64,000 nt of DNA from CAUZIB01 sp965205435 (GCA_965205435.1 CBDBHJ010000010.1:1-64000), one strand, 5' to 3'. Shown: positions 35,747-45,187, numbered from the stretch's first letter. Numbers and translations: made by a program. Notes: generated by a model from the letters alone, not told the origin.

Positions 35747-37053
35747 CAGTTGAAGACGGGTGCCGGGAAAAGAATGCCGCCGAACAGCAGATACGCCACG
35801 ACCAGCGTCACCACGATGTTGAACGCCTGCGCACCGAGGAAGGCGTAGGCCGGCCGGCCGCCACCGGTCTTGATCAGATCGCCGATCGATGTTTCCAGCC
35901 CGATCGAGAGAAAGGCCATCGCGAACCAGGCCGTGCGCGCCGCGCCCAGCAGGCCTCGAGTGTCGGTCACCGACTGATCCGGCAGCACGAACGAGAACAC
36001 CAGCGACGCCCCCAGAAACCCGAGGACGAACTTGGGAAAACGCTCCCAGATCAGCGAGGCGCTGGCCTGCTGGGTGGCCGCGCCGCCCTGACGCATCGAC
36101 CACCACACCGTCAGGATGAATGCTGCGAGGCCGATCAGCACGTTCTGCGAGAGCTTCACGACGATCGCCGCGTTACGGGCCTGCTCGCCGACAAGCTCTC
36201 CCGCCGCCACCACCGACGCACTGGTATCCAGCGTGCCGCCGAGCCACGCGCCCGCCACCGCATCGGGCATGCCCACAGCCCCGGCGATCCACGGCATCAC
36301 GAGCATCATCGGCACGGACACGACGAGCACCAGCGACGAAACGTACGACAGTTTTTTCCGATCACCCTGGATGGCACCGCACGTGGCAATTGCGGCCGAC
36401 ACACCGCAGATCGATACTGCCGACGACATGATCGTGGCCAACTCGTCGTCCACCTGAAGCCGCTTCGAGAGCCAGAAGCAGAACGTCCAGACGCTGAGGA
36501 CGACCACCAGTGCCTGGGCAAGTCCCAGCAGGCCGGCGTCCACCAGTTGCTGGAAGAGGACGCGCGTGCCGAGAATCACCAGACCGATCTTGATGTAGTA
36601 CTCGGCCTGCACCGCCTCGGCGAACCAGCGCCGGAGCGGCGTCGTGTGCCCGAGCAGCAATCCGATGGCCAGTGCGTAGATCACGTACTCCAGCCCGACG
36701 CCGGTCGAACCCGCATAGCCGGCCAGGATCAGCGAAACGCCCGCCAACCCGTACAGCACGGCGAACCCGGCCACAAAGGGCACGAGCCACGCGCCCATCA
36801 ACCGTGCGCCGATGGCGGCCGGGATGAGAATGAGCACGCCAAGCTGCAGCCAGAGCAACAGGTTGCCTGCGGCAAAGACCGTGGCGAGGTTTGCTCCGCC
36901 ATCCCAGGCAAATCCCGGTGCGGCAGGACGGACGCCGACAAGCACGACGGCGATGATGGCTGCCCCGATCCAAACGGCCACCCAGTCTTCGTTGATCGAT
37001 GACGCCGTCGGCGTAGCATCGACGGCTGGCGGCATCGTTGTCGACTGTTCCAT
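35746..37053 (-). CDS. yeiH: YeiH/UPF0324-family membrane transporter
   Basis: The protein has 435 residues and about 11 hydrophobic helices. Family motifs include IGLLLGHTTPLRRWFAEAVQ, YYIKIGLVILGTRVLF, SAVSICGVSAAIATCGAIQG, GAWLGGTLDTSASVVAAGEL and a C-terminal FLSIGLETSIGDLIKTGGGR with AFLGAQAFNI. These match UPF0324 (Cons_hypoth698) proteins, annotated as putative sulfate exporters. It sits in the inner membrane; substrate is uncertain. The gene appears intact and may be co-translated with the small protein downstream. Confidence 0.82.
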   Translation of the reverse strand: MEQSTTMPPAVDATPTASSINEDWVAVWIGAAIIAVVLVGVRPAAPGFAWDGGANLATVFAAGNLLLWLQLGVLILIPAAIGARLMGAWLVPFVAGFAVLYGLAGVSLILAGYAGSTGVGLEYVIYALAIGLLLGHTTPLRRWFAEAVQAEYYIKIGLVILGTRVLFQQLVDAGLLGLAQALVVVLSVWTFCFWLSKRLQVDDELATIMSSAVSICGVSAAIATCGAIQGDRKKLSYVSSLVLVVSVPMMLVMPWIAGAVGMPDAVAGAWLGGTLDTSASVVAAGELVGEQARNAAIVVKLSQNVLIGLAAFILTVWWSMRQGGAATQQASASLIWERFPKFVLGFLGASLVFSFVLPDQSVTDTRGLLGAARTAWFAMAFLSIGLETSIGDLIKTGGGRPAYAFLGAQAFNIVVTLVVAYLLFGGILFPAPVFN

Positions 37054-37149
37054 AGGCCTGCTTAGGGTAACCCAGCCCCGATCATACGGTCCCGTATCCC
37101 GCGCCCCACGATTTCTTTGGACAGCCTTTTGCGAGAAGGAGAATGAGCT

Positions 37150-37378
37150 ATGTCCAAGGAAACACAGCCCGAGGCTGGGGCTTCGGAGGGAGCCCGGAGG
37201 GCGACCGCAGAGGCCTCAGCCTCGTCGGCGCTCGTCGGCACGGGGCGGTGGTCCGCGCGACGGAAAGTCTCCGTGGTCATCGAGATCCTCAAGGGGGAAT
37301 CGCTCGAGAGCTTCAGTCGTCGCCATGGCGTGACGACGGCGAAGCTCTCGCAGTGGCGTGACGAGGCGTTGTTGCATG
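37150..37378 (+). pseudogene. Transposase OrfA-like gene interrupted by group II intron
   Basis: From ATG 37150, preceded by AGAAGGAGA, it reads RWSARRKVSVVIEILKGESL then ESFSRRHGVTTAKLSQWRDE and ALLH, a helix-turn-helix region of the IS3/IS66-associated type. Coding ends at 37378 with the exon GCGTTGTTGCATG, where intron A begins. No continuation of the gene is found after the second intron, so the 3' exon is lost. Confidence 0.65.
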
Positions 37379-38060
37379 GTGCGGCCAGGCAGGCCGGTCA
37401 AGGGGGATTGAGGAGTAGGTCATGAAACCTTGTGTGTCGTCCAGCGGGTGCGAGCCCCGCCCGGTGAGGGGCCAGCCCACCCACGCCGGTAGTGAGCCTT
37501 GCGGCGACCGCGGTAACGCAGTCGCCGATGCGTAGGTACGCGAGCGAGTGGGCCGTAGGCCTTGCAGCCTCGAAATAACGTCTTCCTGGGTGCCCAGGGC
37601 CTCATGCAGCCTGAAGGCCACGGCGGTCCCTGCGCCATGGGCGAGCAGGGCTCCGCACCCAGCGGGGTCTACGACTACGGCACGCTGGAAGAGGACGGCC
37701 CGGACACCTGGGAGACCCTCATTGCTCCTTGTGGCACGCGCGCCAGGGTAGGCCGAAGGCAAGGGACGACCGGAGCCGAGGCCGATGGGGATGAGGGAGT
37801 CTGAGGGCTGCATACGAGCGATGACGCCGGGGAACGGGTACCCACCTGGACCCGGCCGAGCAAAGGCGGCCCGTGTTGGTGTGATCGTTCGGAGGGACCC
37901 ATGACCGGCGCTTCGACGTCGGCGAATCATGTCACCGCAACTTCGAACGGTAGTGGCCCGCGAGCCACGAGCCACATCAGCGGAAGAGCCGGATGGTGGA
38001 AATCTCCAAGTCCGGATCTGGTGAGGGCCTCGGGGGAGTGATCCCCCGGGGCTACTCGAA
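37379..38060 (+). ncRNA. ORF-less group II intron A
   Basis: It starts GTGCGGCC and ends with domain V from 37986 (GAGCCGGAUGG to GUCCGGAUC) and domain VI (CGGGGGAG and CCCCCGGGG). It is 682 bases, with no reverse transcriptase in domain IV. CATGCA at 37603-37608 lies in a hairpin loop and is the exact complement of the last six exon bases TGCATG, so it is a good EBS1. The last base before the next intron is A, where AY would be expected. Confidence 0.75.
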
Positions 38061-38780
38061 GTGCGACCAGGCAAGGCTGGTCAAAGGGGAGTGACGATGC
38101 GGTGACGTCATGAAACTTTGTTCGCCGTCCAACGGGTGCGAAACCCGTCCGGTGAAGGGCGACCCACCCACACCGGGAGCGAGCCTTGCGGCGTCCGCGG
38201 TAACGAAGACGCCGATGCGTAGGCACGTAAGCGAGTGGGCCGTAGGGTGTACAGCCACGAAATAACGCTCATTCTGGGTGCCCAGGGCATTGTGCAGCCT
38301 GAAGGCGATGGCGGTCTCGACGCGATGGGCACGCCGAGACGCGCACCCAGCGGGGTCTGAGCCTACGGCACGCTGGAAGAGGACGGCCCAGGCACCTGGG
38401 AGGCCCTTCTTCCTCCTTGTCGCACGAGGGACAGGGTAGGCCACCGGCCAGGGACGACCGGAGCCGCGGCCGACGGGAGGGAGGGAGTCGGAGGGCTTCA
38501 TACGAGCGAGGACGTCGGGGAACGGGTTGACCCCCGGACCCGGCCGAGCAAAGGCGGCCCGTGTTGGTGTGAGCTTTCGAAGGGACCCATGACCGGCGCG
38601 TTGACGTCGGGACTCATGTCACCAGAAATTCGAAAGGTAGTGGACCGAGTGCCTCGGATTCGCGTGCGAATCTGGGGCGCATCGCCATGAGCCACATCAG
38701 CGGAAGAGCCGGATGGTGGAAACCTCCTAGTCCGGTTCTGGTGAGGGCCTCGGGGGAGCAATCCCCCGGGGCTACTCGAC
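38061..38780 (+). ncRNA. ORF-less group II intron B, immediately downstream of A
   Basis: It begins GTGCGACC directly after intron A and ends CTACTCGAC at 38780. Domain V starts at 38706, domain VI at about 38743. It is 720 bases, related to A across its whole length but clearly diverged, and has no ORF. The equivalent of EBS1 is TGTGCA (in GGCATTGTGCAGCC), which does not match the bases upstream at 38055-38060 (CTCGAA). Confidence 0.75.
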
Positions 38781-38847
38781 AAAGTCCTTCTGTGGGTGGT
38801 GCGGTTTGGCCCGCCCTTTTCGCCTCCGCAGGAGCCACACTGCAGGG

Positions 38848-39180
38848 ATGCAGTCGAAGGTTCACCCCCCGTATAAGACGCAGTACCGCGTGGCGAACTG
38901 GCCGGCCTACAATCAGGCCCTCGTTCGCCGCGGCGATGTGACGGTGTGGTTGTCAGCGGAAGCGATCGCTGCCTGGACGGCCCGCCGGAGCGGCAGGCGG
39001 GGTGGGCAGCGGCGCTACCGGATCTCGCCATCGAGACCGCTCTGACCCTGCGGCTCATCTACCATCTCCCGCTGCGCCAGGCCGAAGGGTTCCTGCACGC
39101 GCTGTTCGGGATAATGCGTCTCGACCTCTCCGTTCCCGACTCTACGACGCTCTCCCGGCGCAGTCAGCATTTGAGGCGCC
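38848..39180 (+). pseudogene. IS5-family transposase N-terminal fragment, frameshifted
   Basis: ATG 38848 begins MQSKVHPPYKTQYRVANWPA then YNQALVRRGDVTVWLSAEAI. Near 39020 the frame shifts and continues DLAIETALTLRLIYHLPLRQ, AEGFLHALFGIMRLDL and DSTTLSRRSQHL, then ends in GC-rich sequence. The catalytic part is missing. Confidence 0.7.
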
Positions 39181-39565
39181 GTCTGCGATCGCCGGTCCCG
39201 CGCCCACGGCGGGCTGGCGCTCACGCCCGGTGCCCGGTGGGTCGCCGTGTCCTGACGCCCCGCCCGCGCTCGCCGCGAGTGCCCCACCGACACGCGCGCG
39301 TCCCGAGGGGCTCACGCGCGTGCGATCGCGAGGGCGTCGAGATCCGTGGTCGCGTGATCGCAGCCCACCGGGCCGCGCGCCGCCGTCCTCCCCCGCCGGT
39401 CGGTCGGTCTCCCCCGTCCCGCCCCGTCGCCTCCTCCCCCTGCGCCGGCGGCGCGGCAGCGGCGGCCAGGCGTGAGCGCCAGAGCCAGGCTGTGGCGCAC
39501 GGTGCGCTGCCGCGGGGCGGGGTGCGAGACGGTGTTCTCCCTCTGCGGGTCCTGCTACCGCGGCC
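39181..39565. other. Very GC-rich stretch, no supported gene
   Basis: All frames give arginine/proline-rich strings of low-information type on both strands. No domain is recognisable. It probably bridges the IS5 break and the missing start of the integrase. Confidence 0.4.
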
Positions 39566-40495
39566 GAGAAGCGCCACGGCCAGGGCGCGCCCACGGTCGA
39601 GGAGGCCGCCGCCGTGGTGCTGGAGCAGCAGCGCCCCGGCTGGCGCAACCCGAAGCACGCGCGGGACTGGCCGCGCAGTCTGCGCGCCTATGCGTTTCCG
39701 CGCATCGGGGCGATGCCCGTGTCCGAGGTGACCACGGCCGACGTCCTGGCGGTCCTGACCCCAATTTGGCACGACAAGCCGGAGACCGCACGGCGGGTGC
39801 GCCAGCGGATCGGGGCCGTGATGAAGTGGGCGGTCGCGATGGGCTACCGGCCGGACAACCCGGCGGGCGACGCCGTCGGGCAGGCGCTCGGGCGGCAGCA
39901 GGACATCGTCCAGCACATGCGGGCGCTGCCCCACGGCGCGGTGGCAGACGCCCTCGCGACCGTGCGAGCTTCCCAGGCGTTGGTCCCCACCAAGCGGGCG
40001 TTCGAATTCTTGGTGCTGACGGCGGCTCGGTCCGGCGAAGTGCGCCTGGCGACGTGGGACGAAATGGATCTGGACGCGGGCGTCTGGACCATCCCCGCCG
40101 TGCGCATGAAGGCGAAGCGGGATCACCGCGTCCCGCTTTCAGGGCGGGCGCTCGCGATCCTGCACGACGTACAAAGGCTGAGCAATGGCACCAGCCTGGT
40201 GTTTCGCAGTCTGCGCGGGAAGCCACTCTCCAACATGACGCTATCGAAATTGACCAAGGAACTCGGCATCGCCGCCGTGCCGCATGGGTTCCGGTCGAGC
40301 TTCCGGGACTGGGCCGCGGAACGAACAAGCACGCCCCGCGAAGTGGTCGAGGCCGCGCTCGCCCATACGGTACAAAACCCCACCGAGGCGGCCTACGCCC
40401 GCAGTGATCTCTTCGAGCGTCGGCGGCGGCTCATGAACGACTGGGCGGCCTACCTCAGTGGAGAAAGCAGAGTAGCGGACGCGGCGCAGCGCTGA
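39566..40495 (+). CDS. P4-type tyrosine integrase, N-terminus missing
   Basis: It begins in frame with EKRHGQGAPTVEEAAAVVLE, the core-binding domain, without the usual N-terminal DUF4102 arm-binding domain. Catalytic residues are in LVLTAARSGEVRLATW (Arg), PHGFRSSFRDWAAER (His-x-x-Arg) and ALAHTVQNPTEAAYARSDLF (His, Tyr). The C-terminus MNDWAAYLSGESR is typical. About 309 residues compare with 400 in full-length relatives. It marks the edge of the defence island, next to the OLD gene. A smaller remnant of the same integrase type is at 54.7-54.9 kb. Confidence 0.75.
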   Translation, partial: EKRHGQGAPTVEEAAAVVLEQQRPGWRNPKHARDWPRSLRAYAFPRIGAMPVSEVTTADVLAVLTPIWHDKPETARRVRQRIGAVMKWAVAMGYRPDNPAGDAVGQALGRQQDIVQHMRALPHGAVADALATVRASQALVPTKRAFEFLVLTAARSGEVRLATWDEMDLDAGVWTIPAVRMKAKRDHRVPLSGRALAILHDVQRLSNGTSLVFRSLRGKPLSNMTLSKLTKELGIAAVPHGFRSSFRDWAAERTSTPREVVEAALAHTVQNPTEAAYARSDLFERRRRLMNDWAAYLSGESRVADAAQR

Positions 40496-40553
40496 CACCG
40501 TCGCGCGACGGTGCCAACGTTGCCGTGTCGGAAACGTTCCTCTCCGTCACCGC

Positions 40554-40745
40554 TCAGGCGGCTCCCAATGGTTTGAATGTCGGCCATACTGGTTCTCCGA
40601 GTTCGGGATCGAATGTTCGCGTGTCCGCGTCTTGACTCTCAAACAGAATTCCCAGAGCGTTGGCACGACGAACGCTAATCGGCGCTGTTCTCCAGTAATC
40701 ACTGGTCCGGAGAAAGCCGGCAGGTACCTCCGGAAGGGGGTTCAC
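40554..40745 (-). CDS. Small uncharacterised protein (63 residues)
   Basis: The GTG-started frame reads NPLPEVPAGFLRTSDYWRTA then RRANALGILFESQDADTRTF and EPVWPTFKPLGAA. Residue use and third-position GC look like real coding. It is convergent with the integrase and divergent from the OLD gene. I recognise no family. Confidence 0.4.
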   Translation of the reverse strand: MNPLPEVPAGFLRTSDYWRTAPISVRRANALGILFESQDADTRTFDPELGEPVWPTFKPLGAA

Positions 40746-40829
40746 GCAGAGATGAATCGCGCGGAGACGCTATGGTAGGAAAATCGCGTAGCCGCAGCGA
40801 GACAATGGAGCCTTGAGAAGGAGTCCGAT

Positions 40830-41300
40830 ATGCAGTTGAAGTCTTTCCGTGTACAGAAGTATCGAAATATCGAAGACTCTGGCGAGGTCGAGTTGCTCGA
40901 TGCGCTCACATGCGTGGTCGGGAAGAATCAGGCTGGGAAAAGTGCGCTTTTACGAGCTCTGCATAAATTCAACCCGCATCGCCCCGAGCCGTACGACATG
41001 CGCCGCGAGTGGCCCCGTGGCCAGCGTACCGAACGCAACGATCAACAGGTCGTTTGCGAGGTGCATTTCATACTCTCACCAGAAGAAATGGAAACACTTG
41101 GCGAGATCGCCGGCCAGGCACTGAATGGTACGGAGGTCGTCGTCACAAGAGACTACGCGGGCAATTTCGAGATCCAGTTTCCAAAAGACCCAACGCTCTT
41201 CCCGGACGCCTTGCACCCAAATTCGATCGATTCTATCTGCCAGAATCTGCCGAGGCTAACCGAAGAGGTCGGTGAAAACTTTCGATTGGCGGCAACGGAG
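40830..41300 (+). pseudogene. OLD-family ATP-dependent nuclease, 5' part (IS3-disrupted)
   Basis: ATG 40830 follows AGAAGGAG. The protein opens MQLKSFRVQKYRNIEDSGEV and has a Walker A GKNQAGKS at residues 31-38, typical of the ABC/SMC-like ATPase half of OLD enzymes. It is interrupted after codon 157 (GAG, 41298-41300) by IS3. The triplet GAG is duplicated on the other side, and removing IS3 plus one copy restores a continuous 683-residue protein. Confidence 0.8.
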
Positions 41301-41370
41301 AGAGGTGGACCCCGAAATTCGGACAGGTTGCTAAGGTGGATTCCGACCTCAGAATGGAGAGATCGGAATC

Positions 41371-41652
41371 ATGCAGAAACGGAAAAAATACCCCGCTGAG
41401 CTGAAGGCCCGCGTGGCACTGCAGGCGCTTCGCGGCGAGCAGACGATGGCGGAGCTGTCGTCGCGCTACAAGATCCACCCGAACCTGATCGCGAACTGGA
41501 AGAAGAAAGCCCAGGAGGCGCTTGTGGACGTCTTCTCGGACCACCAGCAGCGCCGAGAGGCGTCTCGCGATGCGGAGATTCAGGAGCTGCGAGCGAAGGT
41601 CGGCGAGCTCGTCATCGAGAAGGATTTTTTGTCCAAGGCCTTCGGCCGTTGA
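41371..41652 (+). CDS. IS3 OrfA, copy 1
   Basis: The protein has 93 residues, MQKRKKYPAELKARVALQAL with an HTH (MAELSSRYKIHPNLIANWKK) and a zipper ending ELVIEKDFLSKAFGR. The T6G run at GATTTTTTGTCC near its end is a classic -1 frameshift site, and OrfB lies in the -1 frame. Confidence 0.9.
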   Translation: MQKRKKYPAELKARVALQALRGEQTMAELSSRYKIHPNLIANWKKKAQEALVDVFSDHQQRREASRDAEIQELRAKVGELVIEKDFLSKAFGR

Positions 41653-42536
41653 GTCACGGTCGAAGGCGAATGCTGATCGACTCGAACCACTCCGAACTAA
41701 GCATCTCGCGACAGTGTGGCTTGGTGTCGATCTCGCGCTCGACGTTCTACTACGATGGTCTCGGGGAGAGTGAGTTGACTCTCGAGCTCATGCGCCGGAT
41801 CGACGAGCAATTTCTGGAAACCCCGTTCTACGGATCGCGGCAGATGGCGCGTTGGCTGCGCCGGGAGGGCTTCGCCGTCAGTCGGAAGCGGGTGCGTCGT
41901 CTGATGCGAAAGATGGGCCTCCAGGCGCTGTACCAGCGCCCGAGCACGTCGGTTCCGCACCCGGAGCACCGGGTCTACCCCTATTTGCTGCGCGACCGAG
42001 CGGTCGAACGTGCGAACGAGGCCTGGTGCGCCGACGTGACGTACATTCCGCTGCACCGCGGATTCCTGTACCTGGTCGCGATCCAGGATTGGGCCAGCCG
42101 GAAGGTGCTGTCGTGGCGCTTGTCCAACACGATGGATGCCTCGTTCTGTGTGGAGGCCCTCGCGGAAGCCCTCGCGCAGTACGGACCGCCAGCGATCTTC
42201 AACACCGACCAAGGCAGCCAGTTCACCAGCCTGGAGTTCACTCAGACGCTCAAAGACGCAGGCGTGCAGATCTCGATGGACGGCAAGGGCCGCTGGATGG
42301 ACAACGTCTTCATCGAGCGGCTGTGGCGCTCGCTCAAGTACGAGTGCGTCTACCTGCACGACTTCGAGGTTGGCTCCGAGGCGCGGGCCAGCATCGGCCG
42401 GTGGATCGACTTCTACAATGCCGAGCGACCGCACTCGTCGCTCGATGATCGCACGCCTGATGAGGCGTACTCGGATTTGGGAGGTGCGCCGACCTCGTCG
42501 CTGCGCTCCTCGTCAGCGCAGTCGGAAGCGGCTTAG
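41649..42536 (+). CDS. IS3 OrfB transposase, copy 1
   Basis: The protein has 295 residues. TTG 41649 overlaps the orfA stop (TTGA), allowing coupled start in addition to -1 frameshifting. The catalytic blocks are ANEAWCADVTYIPLHRGF, FNTDQGSQFTSLEFTQTL and WMDNVFIERLWRSLKYE. All are intact, so this element is likely active. Confidence 0.9.
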   Translation: MSHGRRRMLIDSNHSELSISRQCGLVSISRSTFYYDGLGESELTLELMRRIDEQFLETPFYGSRQMARWLRREGFAVSRKRVRRLMRKMGLQALYQRPSTSVPHPEHRVYPYLLRDRAVERANEAWCADVTYIPLHRGFLYLVAIQDWASRKVLSWRLSNTMDASFCVEALAEALAQYGPPAIFNTDQGSQFTSLEFTQTLKDAGVQISMDGKGRWMDNVFIERLWRSLKYECVYLHDFEVGSEARASIGRWIDFYNAERPHSSLDDRTPDEAYSDLGGAPTSSLRSSSAQSEAA

Positions 42537-42601
42537 AAACATGAACCTGGAATCCACCTTAACTTGGCCGCTGAGCTGTCCAAAGGATGGGGTCCACCTC
42601 T

Positions 42602-44185
42602 GAGTGCGTCAGGGAGGCCACACAGTGCGCCCGGGAAGGCCGCTTCGAGGAACTCGCCAGTGTTCGCGACCAACACGTAACGGCGCTGCAAGAGCAGTTC
42701 ACTGAAGGGAATCCGGAGCCGCAGTATTCGAACGAAAACCAGTTCATTGCGGACTACGCGGCGAAGCTGACGGAGGTCGAAGCCAAGCTCGGTGAAGAAC
42801 TCACGCAATATCAGAGAGTCCACGACAGCATAGTCTCCAGACTTCCTACCTTTGTCTACATGGATGACTACAAGACATTTCATGGTCGTGCTGATCTGGC
42901 TGCTATCAAGGAACGCCAGAACAACACGAAGTTGCGCCTCTCCGAAGAGGACGAAACGCTTCTGATGATCCTCAAGCTTTCCGGTCTCGACCTAGACGAC
43001 TTGATCAAGCAGGGTAAATCAAAAGAGCAGGACGTCATCCACGATCGCCAGGTCGATCTACAGGACGCCAGCACGACGCTGACGAACGTCGTTGCCGGTC
43101 GCTGGGGCCAAAACGATTACCAGGTGCAGTTTCGGGTCGACGGCCAGGTGTTTTTCACGGAAATCGAGGAAACGAAGAAGAAAATTGGAATGATCCCGCT
43201 TGAGGAGCAATCGAAGGGATTCCAGTGGTTCTTCTCATTTGATCTGCACTTCATGCACGACAGCGACGGAACCTTCGAGGGCTGCGTGCTTCTCCTTGAT
43301 GAACCTGGTCTCCACCTGCACCCGGGTGGGCAGGCGGATCTTCTCGAACGCTTAGACGCATACGCTAAGAAGAACACGCTGATCTATACAACGCACCTGC
43401 CGTTCCTCGTCGATCTGCGCGAGCCTGAGCGGATCAAGGTCATCAATCAGACTGAGTCGGGGGCGGTAGTCTCGAATGACCTTGGTGGAACTCAGACCGA
43501 CGAGCGGTTGACGCTTCAGGCTGCGCTCGGGATGAGGGCGAATCAGAGCTACCTCGTTTCCGAGCGGAATCTCCTCGTCGAGGGTGTCCACGACTACTGG
43601 ATCGTCGCAGCGCTTTCGAACATCTTCGAGCGTGAGGGTCTCGCCTGCCTACCGGAAGACGTCTCGATCACGGCAGCTGGTGGGGCGTCGGAGATCGTTC
43701 CTACTGCTACGTTTATGATCGGCCAGGAACTCAACATCGTCGCGTTGTTCGACTCGGACTCAGCAGGGAAGGAAGCCGAGGAGAAGCTCCGGAAGAAGTG
43801 GATCACTCGGTATAAGGATGCACGGGCGGTGACGTTGCTGCTCGGCGATGCCCTTGGGATGTCTGGCAAGGAAGCGACGATCGAAGACCTCTTCGAGGAC
43901 GCCTACTACATAGAGAAGGTGTGTGAGTCACATGAGTTGAAGTTGAAGAGCAGGGGCCTCGCTACCGACGCGATCACGCTAGGCAGATCAGGCCCTATCC
44001 TGCCACGGTTGCAACAGTGCTTCGACGAGATCAAGGTGGACTTCAACAAAGGATCGGTGGGCAAGCTAATCCGCCGGGACCTGATTCGGTGTCAGAGTGT
44101 CGACAAGCTTCCGCCTGGAGTGGCGAAGAAGGGTGAGGTCTTGCTGACCGCGGTACGCGCCGCGTTTGGTACCTCGTGCGAGTAG
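42602..44185 (+). pseudogene. OLD-family nuclease, 3' part (ABC end plus TOPRIM)
   Basis: It resumes with ECVREATQCAREGRFEELAS. Walker B is CVLLLDEPGLHLHP near residue 389 of the restored protein, followed by a TTHLPFLV H-loop. The TOPRIM domain has LLVEGVHDYWIV (Glu near 483) and VALFDSDSAGKEA (Asp near 540), the metal-binding residues for DNA cleavage. OLD enzymes cleave DNA in response to phage or nucleotide signals and include GajA of Gabija. No UvrD-like GajB follows; instead a small membrane protein starts 4 bases later. Confidence 0.8.
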
Positions 44186-44189
44186 ATCG

Positions 44190-44699
44190 ATGGGGATGAT
44201 GACAAGCCCTGTCCAAGTGTTTGGGTCCACCCGGATCGCTAAGGCGGTCGTGTTGTTCTTCTTGCGCCCAACGGCGTACGTTGAACTTGCGACGCAGTAC
44301 GATGCCGGCTACGTGCTGACAAACGACGCGGATCTGCGCCGCGAGTGGGAGGCAGGAAAGTTCGATCCCCTGGCCCAGGAGCGTCGATCCACAGTAGTTG
44401 ACCGTGCTTCCACAATCCGAAGCGACTTCTCCAGAGCCGGCGTCTTGGTCTTCAGCGCAGGCCTGACGGCTCTGCTTGTTCGAGCTCTTCTTCGAGGGTG
44501 GCCCGATGCACCTCCATCTGCTCCGAGTGCGCTTCAAATCGGAGGTGCGGGGATCCTGCTCTGGGCAACTGTATGGCAGATTGGTTCGGGCGTCCGCTCG
44601 TTCGGTGGCGAGACATTGTCAGAGCGGGTGCACAACGCGACCTTCAGGTTCATGGCGTTCCTCGGCACCTGCATCTTCGTGTTGGCGTACCTTTGGTAG
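44190..44699 (+). CDS. Membrane protein paired with OLD nuclease, unknown family
   Basis: ATG 44190 lies 4 bases after the OLD stop, so it is almost certainly in the same operon. The protein has about 170 residues: a soluble N-terminal third (VELATQYDAGYVLTNDADLR then REWEAGKFDPL) and three hydrophobic helices (AGVLVFSAGLTALLVRALL, IGGAGILLWATVWQIG, FRFMAFLGTCIFVLAYLW). I recognise no family. By analogy with defence operons it may be a membrane effector or regulator, which is inference. Confidence 0.65.
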   Translation: MGMMTSPVQVFGSTRIAKAVVLFFLRPTAYVELATQYDAGYVLTNDADLRREWEAGKFDPLAQERRSTVVDRASTIRSDFSRAGVLVFSAGLTALLVRALLRGWPDAPPSAPSALQIGGAGILLWATVWQIGSGVRSFGGETLSERVHNATFRFMAFLGTCIFVLAYLW

Positions 44700-44718
44700 C
44701 CAGGCAGGCGCCAGGTCT

Positions 44719-45180
44719 CAGAGGTGGACCCTTTCGGCTGGACAGCTGATCGACATCGTTAAGTGGAATCTTCTGTGTCACATTCCCGTCAGGATGAGAG
44801 GGGCAGAAGATGACGAAGAGGAAACGACGAAATCATTCACCAGTGTTTAAAGCCAAGGTCGCGTTGGCCGCAGTCCGAGGAGAGCGTACCTTGGCCGATC
44901 TCGCCGAGCAGTTCGAGGTGCATCCGAATCAGATCCAGGACTGGAAGAAGAAGCTGGTGGCGGATGCCGAGCATGTGTTCGGCGCCGGTGCGGTCGAGGC
45001 TGAGCATTCCGAGCAGGAGACCCAGCAGCTCCACGCCAAAATTGGTCAGCTGACGATGGAGAAGGATTTTTGGTCCAAAGCGCTCGGTCGAGACCGGTGA
45101 GCGAGCGCCGAGCGCTGATTCAAGCTGACCACCCGTTGACCGTCACCCGACGCTGCGAGCTGCTGGATCCAGGCTCTCTT
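44719..45180 (+). mobile_element. IS3-family element remnant, type C
   Basis: The left terminal repeat CAGAGGTGGACCC is at 44719. It holds a complete orfA and the first 25-30 codons of orfB (starting GTG 45097, overlapping the orfA stop), SERRALIQADHPLTVTRRCE, and then breaks. No right end is found. Confidence 0.7.
44810..45100 (+). CDS. IS3 OrfA, type C
   Basis: The protein has 96 residues: MTKRKRRNHSPVFKAKVALA, an HTH (LADLAEQFEVHPNQIQDWKK) and a zipper ending LTMEKDFWSKALGRDR. It is intact, but its transposase partner is truncated, so the element cannot move by itself. Confidence 0.8.
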   Translation: MTKRKRRNHSPVFKAKVALAAVRGERTLADLAEQFEVHPNQIQDWKKKLVADAEHVFGAGAVEAEHSEQETQQLHAKIGQLTMEKDFWSKALGRDR

Positions 45181-45187
45181 CGACGTC

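Larger units (their letters stand above)
41301..42601 (+). mobile_element. IS3-family element type B, copy 1
   Basis: It is 1301 bp with ends AGAGGTGGACCCCG and GGGTCCACCTCT and a 3-bp target duplication GAG (41298-41300, 42602-42604). It is apparently identical to 51997-53297 (inverted) and 62620-63920. The presence of a duplication marks this as a direct and probably recent insertion. Confidence 0.92.

Noticed and set aside
39181..39565. Several long open frames in very GC-rich DNA
   Set aside because: High GC alone keeps all frames open; products are Arg/Pro/Ala strings without domains.
40830..44699. Gabija system
   Set aside because: The nuclease is GajA-like in domain order, but no UvrD-type helicase GajB follows; the partner is a membrane protein.
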